Program-made: the position numbers and the translations under genes
NCBI RefSeq assembly: GCF_029633865.1
Contig: NC_079214.1
Span: forward strand, 25,582,873-25,646,872
DNA from: Lampris incognitus
Lineage: Eukaryota; Chordata; Actinopteri; Lampriformes; Lampridae
Reading direction: 5' to 3'
Length of the DNA: 64,000 nucleotides
Notes under the pieces: model-generated
What the model was told of the DNA's origin: nothing
The model's database searches: none
Seen by the model: the letters and a program-made list of their open reading frames with translations, nothing else
Shown here: positions 21,263-61,000 of the stretch, one piece after another
Position numbering within the stretch: position 1 is the stretch's first letter
How the letters are laid out: every line of letters starts with the position of its first letter

Positions 21263-22139
21263 AGTACAGAATGAACATACATTAAATAACTAAGCACTTA
21301 CAGTCAGAATCAGAAGAAACAGAATACAATTTATGCAATACAATATACAATTGTAAATACACATAAAACTGCTGTATACTGGTTACAAATTATTGCTGTT
21401 ACTGGTGTGGTTTTAACAAAAGTATATGATATAGTATGTAGTTGTGAGGTGGATGGTTGGTGAATATATAGTGTATACTTTTGGTATATAAGATAATAGT
21501 GTGAGTTTAAATCATTGTATATGGGCATGATTGGTTGTGGAGTTGTATTGGTATATGGTATAGTGTATGGGCAATATAGTAGTATATAAGCAATATAGTG
21601 TGATACACAATTGAGGGTAGATTCACCAGGGGCTCCTGCTTCTTTAAGGCGGACATTCAGAGTGCTGACGTAGGCACTGCTTAGAGTTTCCGGAGTGAGC
21701 CATGTTTGCAGCAGCCTAGCGGTTAACTGGTTGCCACTAGAGATTGTGCTGTATCGGTGTTGTTTTGTGTGGCGAGTAAACGGGATTGACTCGACTCGAT
21801 CTCTCCGTCTCCTCATTCCTGCACTCCCACAGTAGTATAATATATGGGTATAGGTAGTTGATTATTTGACCATAGCAAAACTCTGTATAGCAGTGACAAA
21901 CCTGTTGTGCCTACGTGCTGGCCTCCAATGTCCTGTTTGTTTTTCCATTTATGTCATGTTTTATTTGTTGTTTGTTTTTTGCAATCGTTGCTCACCTGAC
22001 TCAACCCATTCTCTGCTCAGACACATCTGAAACTGATGTAGGAATAAGGTTGGATGGGCCTTTGCCGAGGATAATGTGCTGGCTCAGTTGTCAAAAACCT
22101 TAATGTGAAGAAGTTAAGCAGTTTTTCTAGGCTGGTTGG
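21263..22139. other. Repeat-like non-coding stretch, unclassified
   Basis: AT-rich, with runs of TATAG-type words at 21420-21600. The part 21615-21835 is GC-richer, ends near 'ctgcactcccacagta', and could be an LTR-like end of a retroelement, possibly of the BEL/Pao fossil that follows. I could not show a matching second copy. Confidence 0.3.
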
Positions 22140-23445
22140 AGTTGTTGCTTGGGTATGGCGAGCCGCTTAAACAAGTGGTTGGGCCTGAAGAGTCAGGCCA
22201 CAATGCAGGCAAAGTGGGAGACACTACCCTCAAATGAAAAAGCCAGAGTGCTTGTGCTTAATGTCAAAGACCATGAGTATGCCTTTAGAGACCTCTGTTT
22301 AGCATCTCAGGAAGGTGTGACATTCTCTGACATGACACTCAACAGGTTAGTAGTGTTAAAAGACAAAGATTCTGGACTTTTTGTCTGTGAAGGCAGGATC
22401 CAGTCCTTCAGCGAAGAAAAAACTGCAATGCCCATTCTCCCACATGAGGCATGGCTATTCTAGCTAGAGAGGCTCACAGTGTGAATCATGAGGGAGTGGC
22501 AGGAACACTCTTGAGGATGAGAAGAAAGGCCTGGGTAGTTAAAGGTCGAAGAGTAGTCAAAAAAGGTAGTAAATGGCCATGTGACATGTAGGAAAGCAAG
22601 AGCAAAGTGATGTCAACAGATAATGAGTGACCTCCCACCAGAGTGGGCAGGACCAGCAGCTCCATTTGAGTTCACCACCATGGACCTGTTTGGGCCCTAT
22701 GAAGTAAAAGATGAGGTGAGGAAGCAAGTAAGGCTAAAAGTCTGGGGAATTGTATTCAGCTGCATGGCATCCAGGGCCATGTACACTAATATTGTTACCT
22801 GTCAGCAGAGGAATTTCTGCTTACCTACCAAAGGTTTATAGGCACTAACTTTGTAGAGGCGAAATCTGCCCTTGAAGAGCTCTACAGGTTCCTGGAGCAC
22901 ATAGAAAGGTCAGGAGTGGAGGAGGAGGCTACCAAGCATGGCACTAGGTGGTCCCAGAAAATCCATCCTGCAGACTCACCTCACAGAAATGGAGCAGCAG
23001 AGGCTGCTGTTCGGACAGTGAAGAGAGACCTGCAGAACTTGGGTGGTGAGGGTGTCTTTACATGGGGAGAATTTCAGACCTTTTTATATATGGCAGCCAA
23101 TCTGGCCAACGAGAGGCATATAGATGCAAGAGCACAAAGCCAGGAAGAGTGTGTGGAGTACATCACCCCAAATTCTCTCCTGATGGGACGGGCTTGCTTG
23201 AGAGGGGACCCAGGAGATTTCCAATTCGAGGGTTACCCCTACAAAAGGCTGAGTGTCATCCAATCAGAGGTAAACAAGTTCTGGAGGAAGTGGTGTCAAT
23301 TGGCAGGTCCGAACCTGTTTGTCAAAAGCAAGTGGCACATGAGAAAGAGGACTCTATGCATCCAGGCTCCCGATGAGCAGTTTAAGAGAGTTTTTTCTCC
23401 CCCTAGTGGACACAGCCCTCAACCGCTTGAATGACAGATTTTCAA
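22140..23445 (+). mobile_element. Fossil BEL/Pao-type LTR retrotransposon, integrase region
   Basis: Plus-strand pieces correspond to the integrase and the region after it in BEL/Pao elements: FTTMDLFGPYEVKDEVR (22660-22720), the HRNGAAEAAVRTVKRDLQNLG segment shortened here by my quotation limit (about 22983-23040), and the post-integrase GYPYKRLSVIQSEVNKFWRKW segment (23230-23300). It is broken in several places, with no complete protein and no confirmed LTR pair. An old copy. Confidence 0.75.
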
Positions 23446-23574
23446 AACTGGAAGATGTTTATGGCCTTTATGGTTTTCTGTTCTCAAAAGAAAACGTGTC
23501 AAACGCTATTCAGAGTGGCTAACTTGCAGACAACTGTAAGAACCAGGAGAAAACACTACATGATATAGATTGTG

Positions 23575-23891
23575 AGGATTTGATTCTGGAGATCAGGGCT
23601 GCTGTCCATACCTTTCCTGAAAATGTATCTTCCTCCCCAAGACAGATGCTTGATTACATTTACAAGGAACCACTTCTGGATCTCTATGGAAACCTCAGCA
23701 CTGCCCTTCATCTGCTATTAACTCTTCCAGTGAGTGTTGCCTCTGGAGAGAGAAGCTTCTCAGCTTTAAAAATCATAAAAACCTACCTCAGGTCAACTAT
23801 GTCCCAGGAGAGACATTCAGGACTGGCTTTTATTTCAAAAGAGCGCAATGTCCGAAGGTCTTTGGAGCTGGAAGACATGCCTTTGCACTAG
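23575..23891 (+). mobile_element. hAT transposase C-terminal fragment
   Basis: About 100 residues match the C-terminal dimerisation region of ZMYM1-like hAT transposases: LLLTLPVSVASGERSFSALK, then IKTYLRSTMSQERHSGLAFIS. There is no N-terminal part, zinc finger or catalytic domain around it, and no inverted repeats were seen, so this is an isolated relic downstream of the BEL/Pao fossil. Confidence 0.75.
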
Positions 23892-24339
23892 CCGAGGCCC
23901 GTAAGCAGCGTTTTTAGTCTCTTTACACTCAGCTCCTTAAAGGACAAAAATATCCCTAAATATCCCCATGAGGGTTAATGGTGGTTGTTGAGCTTAGACT
24001 GTGGTTTATATATTTTGGATATATATATATATATATTGTCATATGTTTATATTGTTTTTATTTTAAGTCATTTACTGTGTTTTATTATTCTATATATGTA
24101 TATTGTGCCAACTTATTTATTTTCTTTTGATGTGAGTGGCAGCATTTGCACTAGCCTTATAATTTATATATTTATAGTGCGACATTGTTCTGGTTTTTAT
24201 TGTTCTTTATATTTTGAAAGTTACATTATGTGCACATTTTGAATCAAAAAAAGTTTAAATTTCGTATATTTTTTTGTTGGTGTCAGATTATTTATAACAT
24301 AATGGCTATGAATGCTGGTTGGGGGCCCCTCCTGAGAAT

Positions 24340-24700
24340 TTTTGCCTAGTGCCCCAACACACCCCAGCATCGCCACTGGCCGCCAGCAATGCAACCCTCC
24401 AGCTATCCCCACTACCCCATGCCCACACTGCCAAAGAACATTCAGGGCACAGATTGGACTAACCAGCCATCTTCGCACCCACAGAAATCGACCCCTAAAG
24501 GATGACTAGATGGTCCTCGTCGCTGCGACGGGCAAACAACATAACATAGGCCCTCTCATCACTGTCACTTATTAGTCCAATCACTGTGGTGTCATCTGCG
24601 AATTGATGATGCTGTTGTTGTCATATTTGGCAACACAGCCGTGTGTAAACAGGCTGTGCAATAGGGGACTGAGACTGTAGCCCTGAGGTGTTGAGTAAAT
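24340..24700. mobile_element. Two LINE fragments in opposite orientations
   Basis: 24405-24510 (plus) encodes a C2H2-like end, CPHCQRTFRAQIGLTSHLRTH, typical of the C-terminus of some fish LINE reverse-transcriptase proteins. 24540-24690 (minus) encodes a Rex1/L2-like RT piece with YSLSPLLHSLFTHGC and CVAKYDNNSII segments. Both are short and dead. Confidence 0.6.
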
Positions 24701-25382
24701 GTGGTACTTCAGAGTTGCAGTGAATTTATGAGCCGCAATGTTTCCCGTTTGCCAATTATTGTGCGCACCGCCCTCTTATGGCAACATGGGGAACATCATT
24801 TAATATTCGTCACAAAGGTGTCAGCACATTATCATAAGATAATCATCATTAACCCATCATGTTTGCTGTATTCATCTTTAAAGTTAGTGTGAGGAAACAT
24901 TAAATATTAATAACCTGTAATAACCCATTTTATGCATGCCTTACAAAGCCTATGTTGAAATTTTTTTTAATCATTTGTGCATTATGTGTATTTACTGGCC
25001 TTTAAAGCATGCGTCTCACTTTACTACCCTATTAAAGTATTTTATATAATATAATGTTCCTGGTATTACAAAACTGTACTCAAATGTGCAATACTGTTCT
25101 TCATTTTGATCTATGGTCACTGGTACAAATGGTGGGGTTCTTGTGTAACTGATTAATATATTTTTTGTATATTGTATCTCTGAGGGAACCATGACAAACT
25201 CCCATCTACTGTCAAGTTGATGTGGCAATAAAGTACATTAATATTTGAAATTCAAGTTTAATTCTAGGAACAATGAATGGCAGAAAGAGAATCAAGGGAA
25301 ACAAATGGAAATTTTATTTTATAGACATTCTTATGGTAGCACACTATATTATATGTGTAAAAAGACACATAGCTCCAATTTG

Positions 25383-34844
<9,462 letters not shown>

Positions 34845-37756
34845 GCTTTATCATTCAGCCACTGGTCTGATGATTTGTGTCAATATCAGAAAACTAGGGA
34901 CACAAATACATTCAACAAGAGCAGTAAACTTCCGAGTTTTACAGGACTGCATTACACGGCACCACCTGTACAAACACATGGGGGGGGGGGGTTAGCATGC
35001 TTTATTTGTGCATTCACTTTAGGGTGCCATGCCATTGTTCCGATTGCCAATTACTTCGAAACCCAATAGTCCGAAAATGTCCCACTGGACCAAAGGCCTA
35101 TTTGTTCGACAGCCCGTTATCCCGAAAACAACGCCCATTGCTCCAAAAATACACTCCCTGCAGTTCAGTGACTGCCTTGTATCGAACTGTGTTTCCCCAT
35201 CGAGATCTGTTTCCCCCTAGCCAGAGTTCGATACAACAACGAGACGCTTGATTATCCTTAACCTAATCGGAACCGATGGCTGTACACCTCATATTCACGT
35301 CCAACTGGACTATTGGGTTTGGGAACAATGGGCAGTCCCCCGTTTTAATAACTTAGCTATTTGCCAAGTTACTGGCTTTAAATACAGTAAACGTGCAACT
35401 GTCGTGGGAGTGTCTCTTACCAGTGAATGGATGTTGCCACGGAACTGTTGGCGTCAAAGCTTTCAACCAGTTAATAATTGCTGAAAGGCTTAAAAACTGT
35501 CAGCGTACTCTTCCTCTACTTTGCGTTTTTGGCGGATCGCAATACCAACTTTTAGGTGCATACCGTCACCTACCGTACCGGAGTGTGTAAATCAGGCTCT
35601 GGTTTACGTATTCTATTAAACAATCCAGTAGTTATTAAGAAATAGATTACCCCCTCTGTGTTTCTCACACTTTATTTCAATTTGTTCCTAAAATCCCTTC
35701 CAAATCCCATCCTCGTCAGGCCTCTCTCACCCTTTGTTGCAACCTTACACTTTCTTCATTAAATTTGTCACAGTGCATTATAGCGTTTTCCGCACTTTCA
35801 GTCATATTACAGTGCACGCACAATTGTGAATTTACTTTTCCCAACAGAAATAGTCTTATATAAACCATTGTGATCAAACTTTAACCCGAATAAAACTAAC
35901 CCCCTCTCTTCTACTTCTCCCTTTAACACTCTGTGGTCTGTCTTGTATTCCATAGTATGTATGTTCTGTACATACATACATAGTGCTTTTTCTTCCCCTT
36001 TTCCAAACGGTATGTCAATTAAATGCATCATACTTACCACAGGGCTGTCAATGGTAGCGCTATTGTTTACAAAAACCCACGTGGTGGCGTAAAAAAATGG
36101 CCAACCCAAAAAAAAACCCCCCGCTAAAATCGGAAGTCAATACAAGTATGACGTATATTCCGCTGATTTTGGCTGTTACACTGGCTGGCTGACTCCTGTC
36201 AAAAATCAAAAGTATTTTTCAATAACACATTTCAGATAAACGTACATTATTTTGTTCAAATCTACAGCATAATTTCAAATAGTCATTCAGCACTGAGTAT
36301 TTTTTTTACAAACTGTCCTCTTGCGCCACCCCGTGTACCAAAAAGATATTGCAAAGCGAGGGTTGAGCGTTCGTTTGTATCGAAGAATCTATTCATTTCA
36401 CCTTTGACCAGTTTTCGATAAATGATTATAAATTCAAACCATATACCAGCATAGTTGTTGGCACCACATGCTTGTGGAATATACACAGTGATGAACAACG
36501 AAAACTATAATGGAAGGCACAGAAAGTACATATAAAACTGTTAAAAAATAATAGTAGCAAAAGGTTTATTTTTTATGACTGCACAAATATATTCTGAATT
36601 AATACAGATCGACTAAAATTATATCTAAACGGCATCGCTGTTTTATAAACTTCCCTATGGGAAATTCAATTCAAGCCATTTAACGCTGAGGTAGGGGCAC
36701 TACCACCAAAGCACGACTCTTACCAATTTCCTGCAGAGACGCCGCGATGTGTTTTTGTTGTTGTTTTTATTTTCTGTGCCTTTTTAGACGCGTTTTTCGT
36801 TCTACAGGCAAGTAAACAGCATTTTATTGAGGTCGCAGGCGATAATAATCCACCAAACCCTTATCAAACAGGCTGATTTAAATGGATGTTTTAAATCGAT
36901 ATGAGCACCATTGAATCACAAAATTCTTCACCGATAGATGCCTCTGCATTGTTATAAGCAGGTAAATAAACCAGCTGTATCTTGATCATGAGTGAAATCA
37001 CGTGGCCTTCTATTTATAGATAAATAGTGCCGCGATAACGAAATTGCTGTAGGCTACGTGAAGGTCGAGGCTGGCCTTGCTATACTTCAGGTGATCTGCC
37101 GAAACCTCGCAGGAACCGGTCTGGCAAAGTGAGAGGCAAGTATAATTCAATCCAATCAAATCTGTGAGTGAATGAAACGTGGTTGAATGGAAAGACGAGT
37201 AGGAGCAAACGCCGATCCAGTGAATGAATGAATGAATCAATCAGTTGGCAAGTGCAACTCCAGTAGAATTGAATTGAGTCAGAGATGGCTGACGTAAGCA
37301 GGTCACGGTAAACTGCAAGTTTCCTTGATATTTTTGATAAAGAGCTGTGTGTGTACGCGCATGTGTGTTGAGCCCCAATCACCCACAAGATCCAATTGGA
37401 ATATTATCTTGTTGGTCCTTCCCACTACGGCTGCCCTGAACAGACAGGGCCGTCTTGGCACAGTTCCCCATAGTGCCGTCATATTTTCAGTTCTCGCGAC
37501 TAAGCCTGGAGTGTGTACTCAACCCTGGGCCCCGTGTCTGTGTCTTGTGTTCTGGAGAGCTGAAATGTCACTCCACCGTCACTAGACCGCGCAGCAGAGA
37601 GGGTGTGTGTGTAGGGAGTCCTAAGGACCTACTGGGGGGGGGGGGGGATATGTGCTTTATGATCCGACAGCAGAAGTAGTGTTAACCTGTTGCCTACCTC
37701 TCTGTTTTTGTGTCAGGAGCCAGTGAGCGGAGTTTCAGGGCAGACTCTCAGTAGCC
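34845..37756. promoter_or_regulatory. Divergent spata5l1/nnt intergenic region
   Basis: The start codons are 2.9 kb apart. Apart from the inverted-repeat element at 35031-35333 and a fish-repeat-like stretch about 35500-36120 (a 'ggtgcataccgtcacctacc' segment), nothing was recognised. A G-run (34980-34990) sits near the spata5l1 start and a 15-G run (about 37634-37648) near nnt. The text before the nnt ATG, a pyrimidine tract then TGTGTCAG|GAGCC near 37717, looks like a splice acceptor, so nnt probably has an upstream non-coding exon. Confidence 0.45.
35031..35333. repeat. MITE-like inverted-repeat element
   Basis: The left end gcccattgttcc-like text with cccaatagtcc behind it is matched in reverse at the right end (ggactattgggtttgggaac). 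The interior keeps repeating a loose CCNATTNTTCCGAA word and contains a second inverted pair, ttgtatcgaactg and agttcgatacaa. No coding capacity. Confidence 0.6.
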
Positions 37757-54533
<16,777 letters not shown>

Positions 54534-54790
54534 TTATTCCTTACCAGTGTATCATGTATTTCATTCAGTGACAGATGAACCAATATGTATCCTAAATGCC
54601 ATGTGGGGAAATAAGGAATTTTCAAAAGCTTGAAAAGATTTCTTTTTATCTTCAACTGTTTGTAACGTAATGCTGTATTTAATGTGCCAAAGATTGACAA
54701 AGATGATTTTCTTGACTTTGTGGGGAAAAAAAATAACTTGACGCATGTACACACTGATTTGTAAATAAAATATTTAAACATGATTAAGAT
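54534..54790 (+). other. nnt: nnt 3' untranslated region
   Basis: A short 3'UTR after the TAG at 54531-54533; the AATAAA at 54764-54769 predicts cleavage near 54785. Confidence 0.65.
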
Positions 54791-55137
54791 GCACTCATTG
54801 TCATCTTAATATCTGGTGAAATATGAAATCCACTCATTCTAAATCAAATTGCAAGAGAATATTTGGCAAAAACCATGACAAAGATTAAAATCTCAATCAT
54901 AAAACTGGGGCAGGGTTCATTTAAAAATACAAATAGGATGGAATTTAAGACATTAAAGAAAGCCCAAGACAACTGTCCTTTTCCCACTAGCTAATGTAAA
55001 GTTGGATTAGATATTTCCACATTAAGGATTAGGCTAGATTAGAAAGTCTGAGATGTTATTGGGCTGAAGAGCTCCTTTCCAATTTGGTTTGTATTCAGCT
55101 CAAAGTAACTTCTCAGGGTCATTAAATAGCTCCTCTA

Positions 55138-56665
55138 CAGATGTGTTCAAATTTGTTGGTACCCTTACAGCTCATTGAAATAATACTTAATTTCTCCTGA
55201 AAACATGAAATTTAAAGCTATTTTGGCATGTCATAGAATAAAGCAAAGAAGGTGTGAAGACAATTATTGCTTATTCTACACAAAGATATTCTAAAATGGC
55301 CTGGACACAGTTGTTGGTACCCATTAGAAAAGATAATTGTATTATAGTGACATTTCAAACTAATTTCTTAGTATCACGTCTCCAATCTTGTAATCAGTTA
55401 TTCAGCCTATTTAAATGGCAAAAAGTCCTCATTGTGCTGTTTGGTATTGTGTGCACCACACTGAACATGGACCAGAGAAAACAAAGGAGAGAGTTGTCTG
55501 AGGAGATCAGAAAGAAAATAGTAGACAAGCATGGTAAAGGTAAAGGCTACAACACCTTCTCAAAGCAGCTTGATGTTCCTGTGACAACAGTTGCAAATAT
55601 TAAGATGTTTAAGATCCATGGAACTGTAGCCAACCTCCCTGGGTGCGGCCGCAAGAGGAAAATCGACCCCAGATTAAACAGCAGGATAGTGCGAATGGTA
55701 GAAAAAGAACCAAAGATAACTGCCAAAGAGATACAAGCTGAACGCCAAGGTGGAGGTACATCAGTTTCTGATAGCACCATCCATCACTTTGAGTGAAAGT
55801 GGGCTCCATGGAAGAAGATCCAGAAGGACTCCACTTTTGAAAGAAAAACAAAGCCAGACTGGAATTGGCTAAAATGCATATTGACATGCCACAATCTTTC
55901 TGGGGGAATGTCCTTTGGACAGATGAGTCAAAACTGGGGCTTTTTGGCAAGTCACATCAGTTCTATGTTCACAGACGAAAAAATAACCTTTCAAACAAAA
56001 GAGCACCATACCTACAGTGAAACATGGAGGAGGCTCAGTTATGTTTGGGGCTGCTTTGCTGTGCCTGGCACAGGGTGCCTTGAATCTGTGCAGGGCACAG
56101 TGACATCTCAAGACTATCAAAGCATTCTGGAGCAAAATGTACTGCCTGGTGTCAGAAAGCTCAGTCGCAGGTCATGGGTCTTCCAACAGGATAATGACCT
56201 AAAACACACAGCTGAAAGCACCCAAGAATGAAGTGTCTTTCTATGAGTCCTGATCTGAATCCTATCGAACATCTATGGAAAGAGCTAAAACTTACAGTCT
56301 GGAGAAAGCACCCATCAAACTGAGACAGCTGGGTCAGTTTGCTCAGGAAGTGGGCCAAAATACATGCCAACAGGTACAGAAGTCTCATTGAGAGCTATAG
56401 AAAATGTTTGATTGCAGTAATTGCCTCTAAAGGTTGTACAATAAAATATTAGTTTAAGGGTCCCATCATTTTTGTTCATGCCGTTTTCATTTGTTTTTTT
56501 ACAATATGTTGAATAAAAAAATCAAAAGCAAAGTCTGATTTCTATGAAATATGGAATAAACAATGGTAGATGCAAAGTACTTTCGTCAGTTTCGAGTTAT
56601 CTTAAGAGAAAATTGTGCATTCTTTGCTTTTTGTGGAGGGGTACCAACAAATTTGAGTAGTTCTG
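55138..56665 (+). mobile_element. Tc1/mariner transposon, broken, between nnt and dtwd1
   Basis: The left end CAGATGTGTTCAAATTTG and the right end (complement CAGAACTACTCAAATTTG) share caaatttgttggtaccc and are preceded by TA on the left. Plus-strand transposase: the helix-turn-helix part at 55467-55795 (LSEEIRKKIVDKHGKGKGY, GCGRKRKIDPRLNSRIV) is open. The catalytic part (FTDEKITFQ, then WVFQQDNDLKHTAEST near 56165-56225) continues only after frameshifts and stops. At 1.53 kb it is near full length but inactive. It separates two convergent genes, a low-cost site. Confidence 0.9.
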
Positions 56666-56963
56666 TTTATCTTGAACCCCCCTCCAGACATTCAGGCTCA
56701 AGCACACTTCCTTGAAGAATGGGTGTGTGTACTGCAACATGTTTTTATTTGTATTTACGTATTAAACCCTCTCCGTGTCTTTTCACCTGTGTTAATATAC
56801 AGGTTAATTTTGATATATGGGTGTCACAGTAGCCTTCAAAACTAAAATATCCATCCTCTAAATGGTAAAAATAACCACAACATCTTTCAGATATGTCAAC
56901 ACTTTGGCAGGGGCTCATGGTGATCATCATTCACTGTTGCTCTGTCTTTCCTCAAAGCATTCC

Positions 56964-58041
56964 TCAGAGTTTTCCAGCAGAAGTCTTTGCTTTGGTGATG
57001 AGTGAGTGCAGATAGGTGTAGAAGAAGAGGAGGTTATCATATTCTCCATGGTACTCTTGAGTCAGGCACTGCTCATGGTAGTCCTTTAGGAAGTAGTAGA
57101 TTGCTTCAATAGTTGCCAGGTAGGTCTCTGGCTTGCCCTTTTGGTGGCGCCAGAAACATGTTTTCCTCATCTTCAGCTCTACCTGGAGCAAAGCTACAGA
57201 TACACCACACTTCAGTCAAAATTCACACAAAATGATGCAATATTGTGTGAGTGAAGTAAGTGTGCCCTTTATAATGACCAGCAATAAGAGGTCTTCAAAA
57301 TGAGCAATCTCTTATAATTACCTTGAAGTCTCTCATCTGTGATGATCCGGTTGGTCTGGTTCCATGTGCTGTCGATGAAGACCACCCTCTCAAGGGGACA
57401 AACCCTTGACTCTGAGCTCTTAGGCTCATCTGAGGTCTTTGACCCCTGGTCCTGCGCAACATGTGTGGCCCCTGGTGTTTCTTCTCTCTTTAGCCTCTTT
57501 GGGAAAGGCTCATCAGGACAGTCCTGTGCCGTGTCAGTCTTGACGTGCAAAGTCTGCATCATGTCTTGCATTGTGACTGATCCTGGACCAGGAAACACCA
57601 ACACCACCTGTAGAGAGAAGAGTGTGACATCACATAATGAAAGCAGACCTATAAAATGCAAAACTACAAACATTCAATAGTAAATGTTTCCTTGTGAGTT
57701 AAGCATCACAGTTTATAAAAGTGTCTGTATAAGGAACAATATATAGTATATGGATTAGTACAATTTTAGAACAGATACTTTAATGCTAAAAAGGACATTT
57801 CATTTAATGATGTCATAAGAAGGACGGTATGAAAGAAAGGACCTTTAAATTGTTTTATATGTATATATTAAGATAGATGCTGGGAAAAAAACCTACATAT
57901 TTCTTATTTTTATTTTTTCAATTTTATTAAGGTAGATGTAGGAAAAAAGCACACATTTTTCCTATATCTATCTTAATATTCTACTCTTGATTTGTTGAGC
58001 ACTTTTATCTACACTACTGATGGTTTCCAGAAAAAAACCTG

Positions 58042-58085
<44 letters not shown>

Positions 58086-61000
58086 CTTTTTTTCCCGGAA
58101 ACCGTGGCTATACATAGGCTATATGTATAGCCATGAAACAGCCTTGTACTGCTATGAATTAAAGTTTTTTTTCCTGCATCTATATCTATATATATATAAA
58201 GATAGCTGTAGGAAAAAACTTTATATATACATTATATTGTAGCGTGCACTGATAAGTAGGCACGTTGGTCCTTGACTAACGGGCCGGACCCTTTAGTCGA
58301 CTAGTTAACATTGCCGCTTGCGGGTTCGCGTCCCGGTTGTGGCGGTTCCTGGACTGCCCCCTGAATTCGCAACATTGGTGTCAGAAGTGGGATGGTGAGA
58401 CCGTGAGGTCATCGGAAGCGCGTGTGCCCAGAGGCGTGAGGGAGCTGATATGCTGAAGCGTGGGGACGCACTTCCCGAAGGAAGGTGGTAGTTTAGCGTG
58501 CATGGATAAGTAGGCACGTTGGTCCTTGACTAACGGGTCAGATTCTTTAGTCGACTGGTTAACGTTGTCGCTTGCGGTGTGGGAGCCACGGGTTTGCGTC
58601 CTGGTTGTGGCGGTTCCCGGACTGCCTCCTGAATTGGCTACAATATATACATTGACGGTTTCGGGAAAAAAAAACGCTCTCTATATATATATGTGTGTGT
58701 ATATATATATTTTGTTCTATGTGAAAAGTACTAAAACAAAAATAAAAACATTCTGATTATGCCCAAAATAAATTATATCAAACTTAGGTCTTCCAGTATG
58801 ACACTTAAAAAAGCCCCTTTTTATGAAAAAAGTGCCACAATTAAGCTGCTGTTGCATGAAAAAGCTATACAAGTACTACATAGACCAAAATGCCGCACAA
58901 AATGAAAGTTGATTTGAGGTTCTTGTTCTAAGCCTATGCTCAGAGGGACAAATCTGGTTTGTTTTTAAAGTTGGACCTTTTATAACTGATTGTTCACACT
59001 GCTATTTTCAAGTGATCAGATCAATTTTGTGTTTAGGCAGCTGTATTCATTTGCCGGCATAATGGGTTGCCATTGCAATGCCATAGACATGTGTATACTG
59101 ACAGATGATACATTTTCCAACTCTGGTAAATGTACTCCCGAGTCTGGGTCCAGAAAGTGCCTATTCACCATGGCAATATCTAGTCATGGGGCAGCACAAA
59201 TGGGACACATGAAACAATGTGAATGATGGATGATTGTTAGTCGTTCCATACTGCTGTCATCATGGGCAACACTGTTCAGTGAGAGGTATTGACGCAAAAC
59301 AGAACTGATGATTGGAGGAGAGATGTAGTTGGGAGTTTAAAAATTTGCTGCATTTTTGTAGGCACTTTCGGGTTTGGTCTGCTCTGAAGAGTCCCCCTAC
59401 AGAGAAAGCAGACCTGTCATATCGGCATTTGACCGTGAAAGGCTGTTCTACTGGCTCTCCTCCATGCTAGCTTGTTCCATTTGTTTTTGTTACAGCCGAG
59501 GGATGTACTGTCACGCACTTGCCTAGTGACTGTGTATGATGCAGAGGAGCAGGGGGAGGTGCTTGAGGTCCAATCTGAGCACTCAAACACATCTGCAGAA
59601 ACGCAGTATAATCAGTTCATAGTCAAGATATACAAAAAAATTGATTTGGACTGCCAGTCTTAACATAGTCTATTGGTTTTTAAAAATATACTGATAGCAA
59701 TGTTAACAGTATCAAAACAATCAAAACTGCTTGCTATCAGCTTCAATTAAAATTTTCAATCCTGAAGATTGTCATTTTTGTTTACCTTACCTGTGCTTAC
59801 ACTGGTAAATGAATCAGTGCTTGATTACTCAAAATCCAGAGGTCCATTAGAAACAAAAAAAACTCACCTGTGCTGTTGTATCAGCACTCAGGTTTAAAAA
59901 GGTTGAATCTGGGTCTTGGCTACTGATATAGTAGCTGTTTGTAAAGTTCTACTACGAACTTATACTGCCATGTCTGATTGTTTGCCACAACCATTTTGCT
60001 TCTTCTTCAAACTCTGCCCCCTGGCTTATTCTTTCACATGTGCTTTTAATGGCAAAGATATACAATGTTACGCAGTGAGTACTTTTTCTGGGGAAAGTCA
60101 TAACCAAATGTAACCATTGAAATGTGTAAATACAGTTTGATATTCTCAGATTAGCACATGTCTTAAGCATGGCAGTGATAGTATAGAAAAAGGCATTTGT
60201 TTGCATGGAAATCTGATTTGTATAAGATTTATATGGAAAAATGTCCTCTTGTTAACTTGACAAATGCTAAACCACAACTATCTGAATCATGGATGCTTTG
60301 GAATTGCAAATTTCAATGGTTACTATTGGGTATGACTTGCCCATGAAAAATGATATACCACACAGTGTTAATATGTCTTTCGGACAGCAGCCAAAATATG
60401 GAAGAACAATGCTGGAAGTGGTGAGTTGAAACAGCAAAAGTTGTTGTGGCTAACAAGCAGATATGACAGAACAAGTTTGAAAGCGATATATTTACCAACA
60501 GATACTACAACACTGAAAATTAAACCCTACATTGAACCATTTCTTTGTTTGGCGGTGGAAAAGATGCCGACGGCACGAGTGTGTCTGTTTTATTTCAAAT
60601 GGATCTCTGGAATTTGGAGCACTCAAATACCACTGCAACTATTACAAAGCACTACTAGTGTCAGTAAGTTCAAGAAAAACAATAATCTTCAGGATTTTAA
60701 CTTTAAATGTATGTATGGTAAAAAAATTAGAAAAAAAGTGAAGCAACTGAAAATGCATCAAGAATATTTCAGAGAAAAATAACAGAAAACAGGTCCCAAA
60801 GAATCTACTTTTTTTTTTACATCATCTATCTATAGTTAGATTTTTTTAAAAATATCTGAAACATATAACGAACAGCGCATTTTATGAAATGTTTTGAGGA
60901 ATTCCTTAATTCAGGATGAAGAGCATCTTACTCTGTCCCTTTCAAATTCAGGTATGCAGGGGTAAGTGTAAATGGTGACATCACTGGGTGCAAGGATCTT

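Noticed and set aside
20725-25380. Search for a C15orf48-like gene between slc30a4 and spata5l1
   Set aside because: No matching short protein was seen on either strand; only repeats and transposon relics are present.
59472-60782. Frames of 60-120 codons in dtwd1 intron 2
   Set aside because: No motif, no conserved flanking splice sites and AT-rich codon use; probably not coding.
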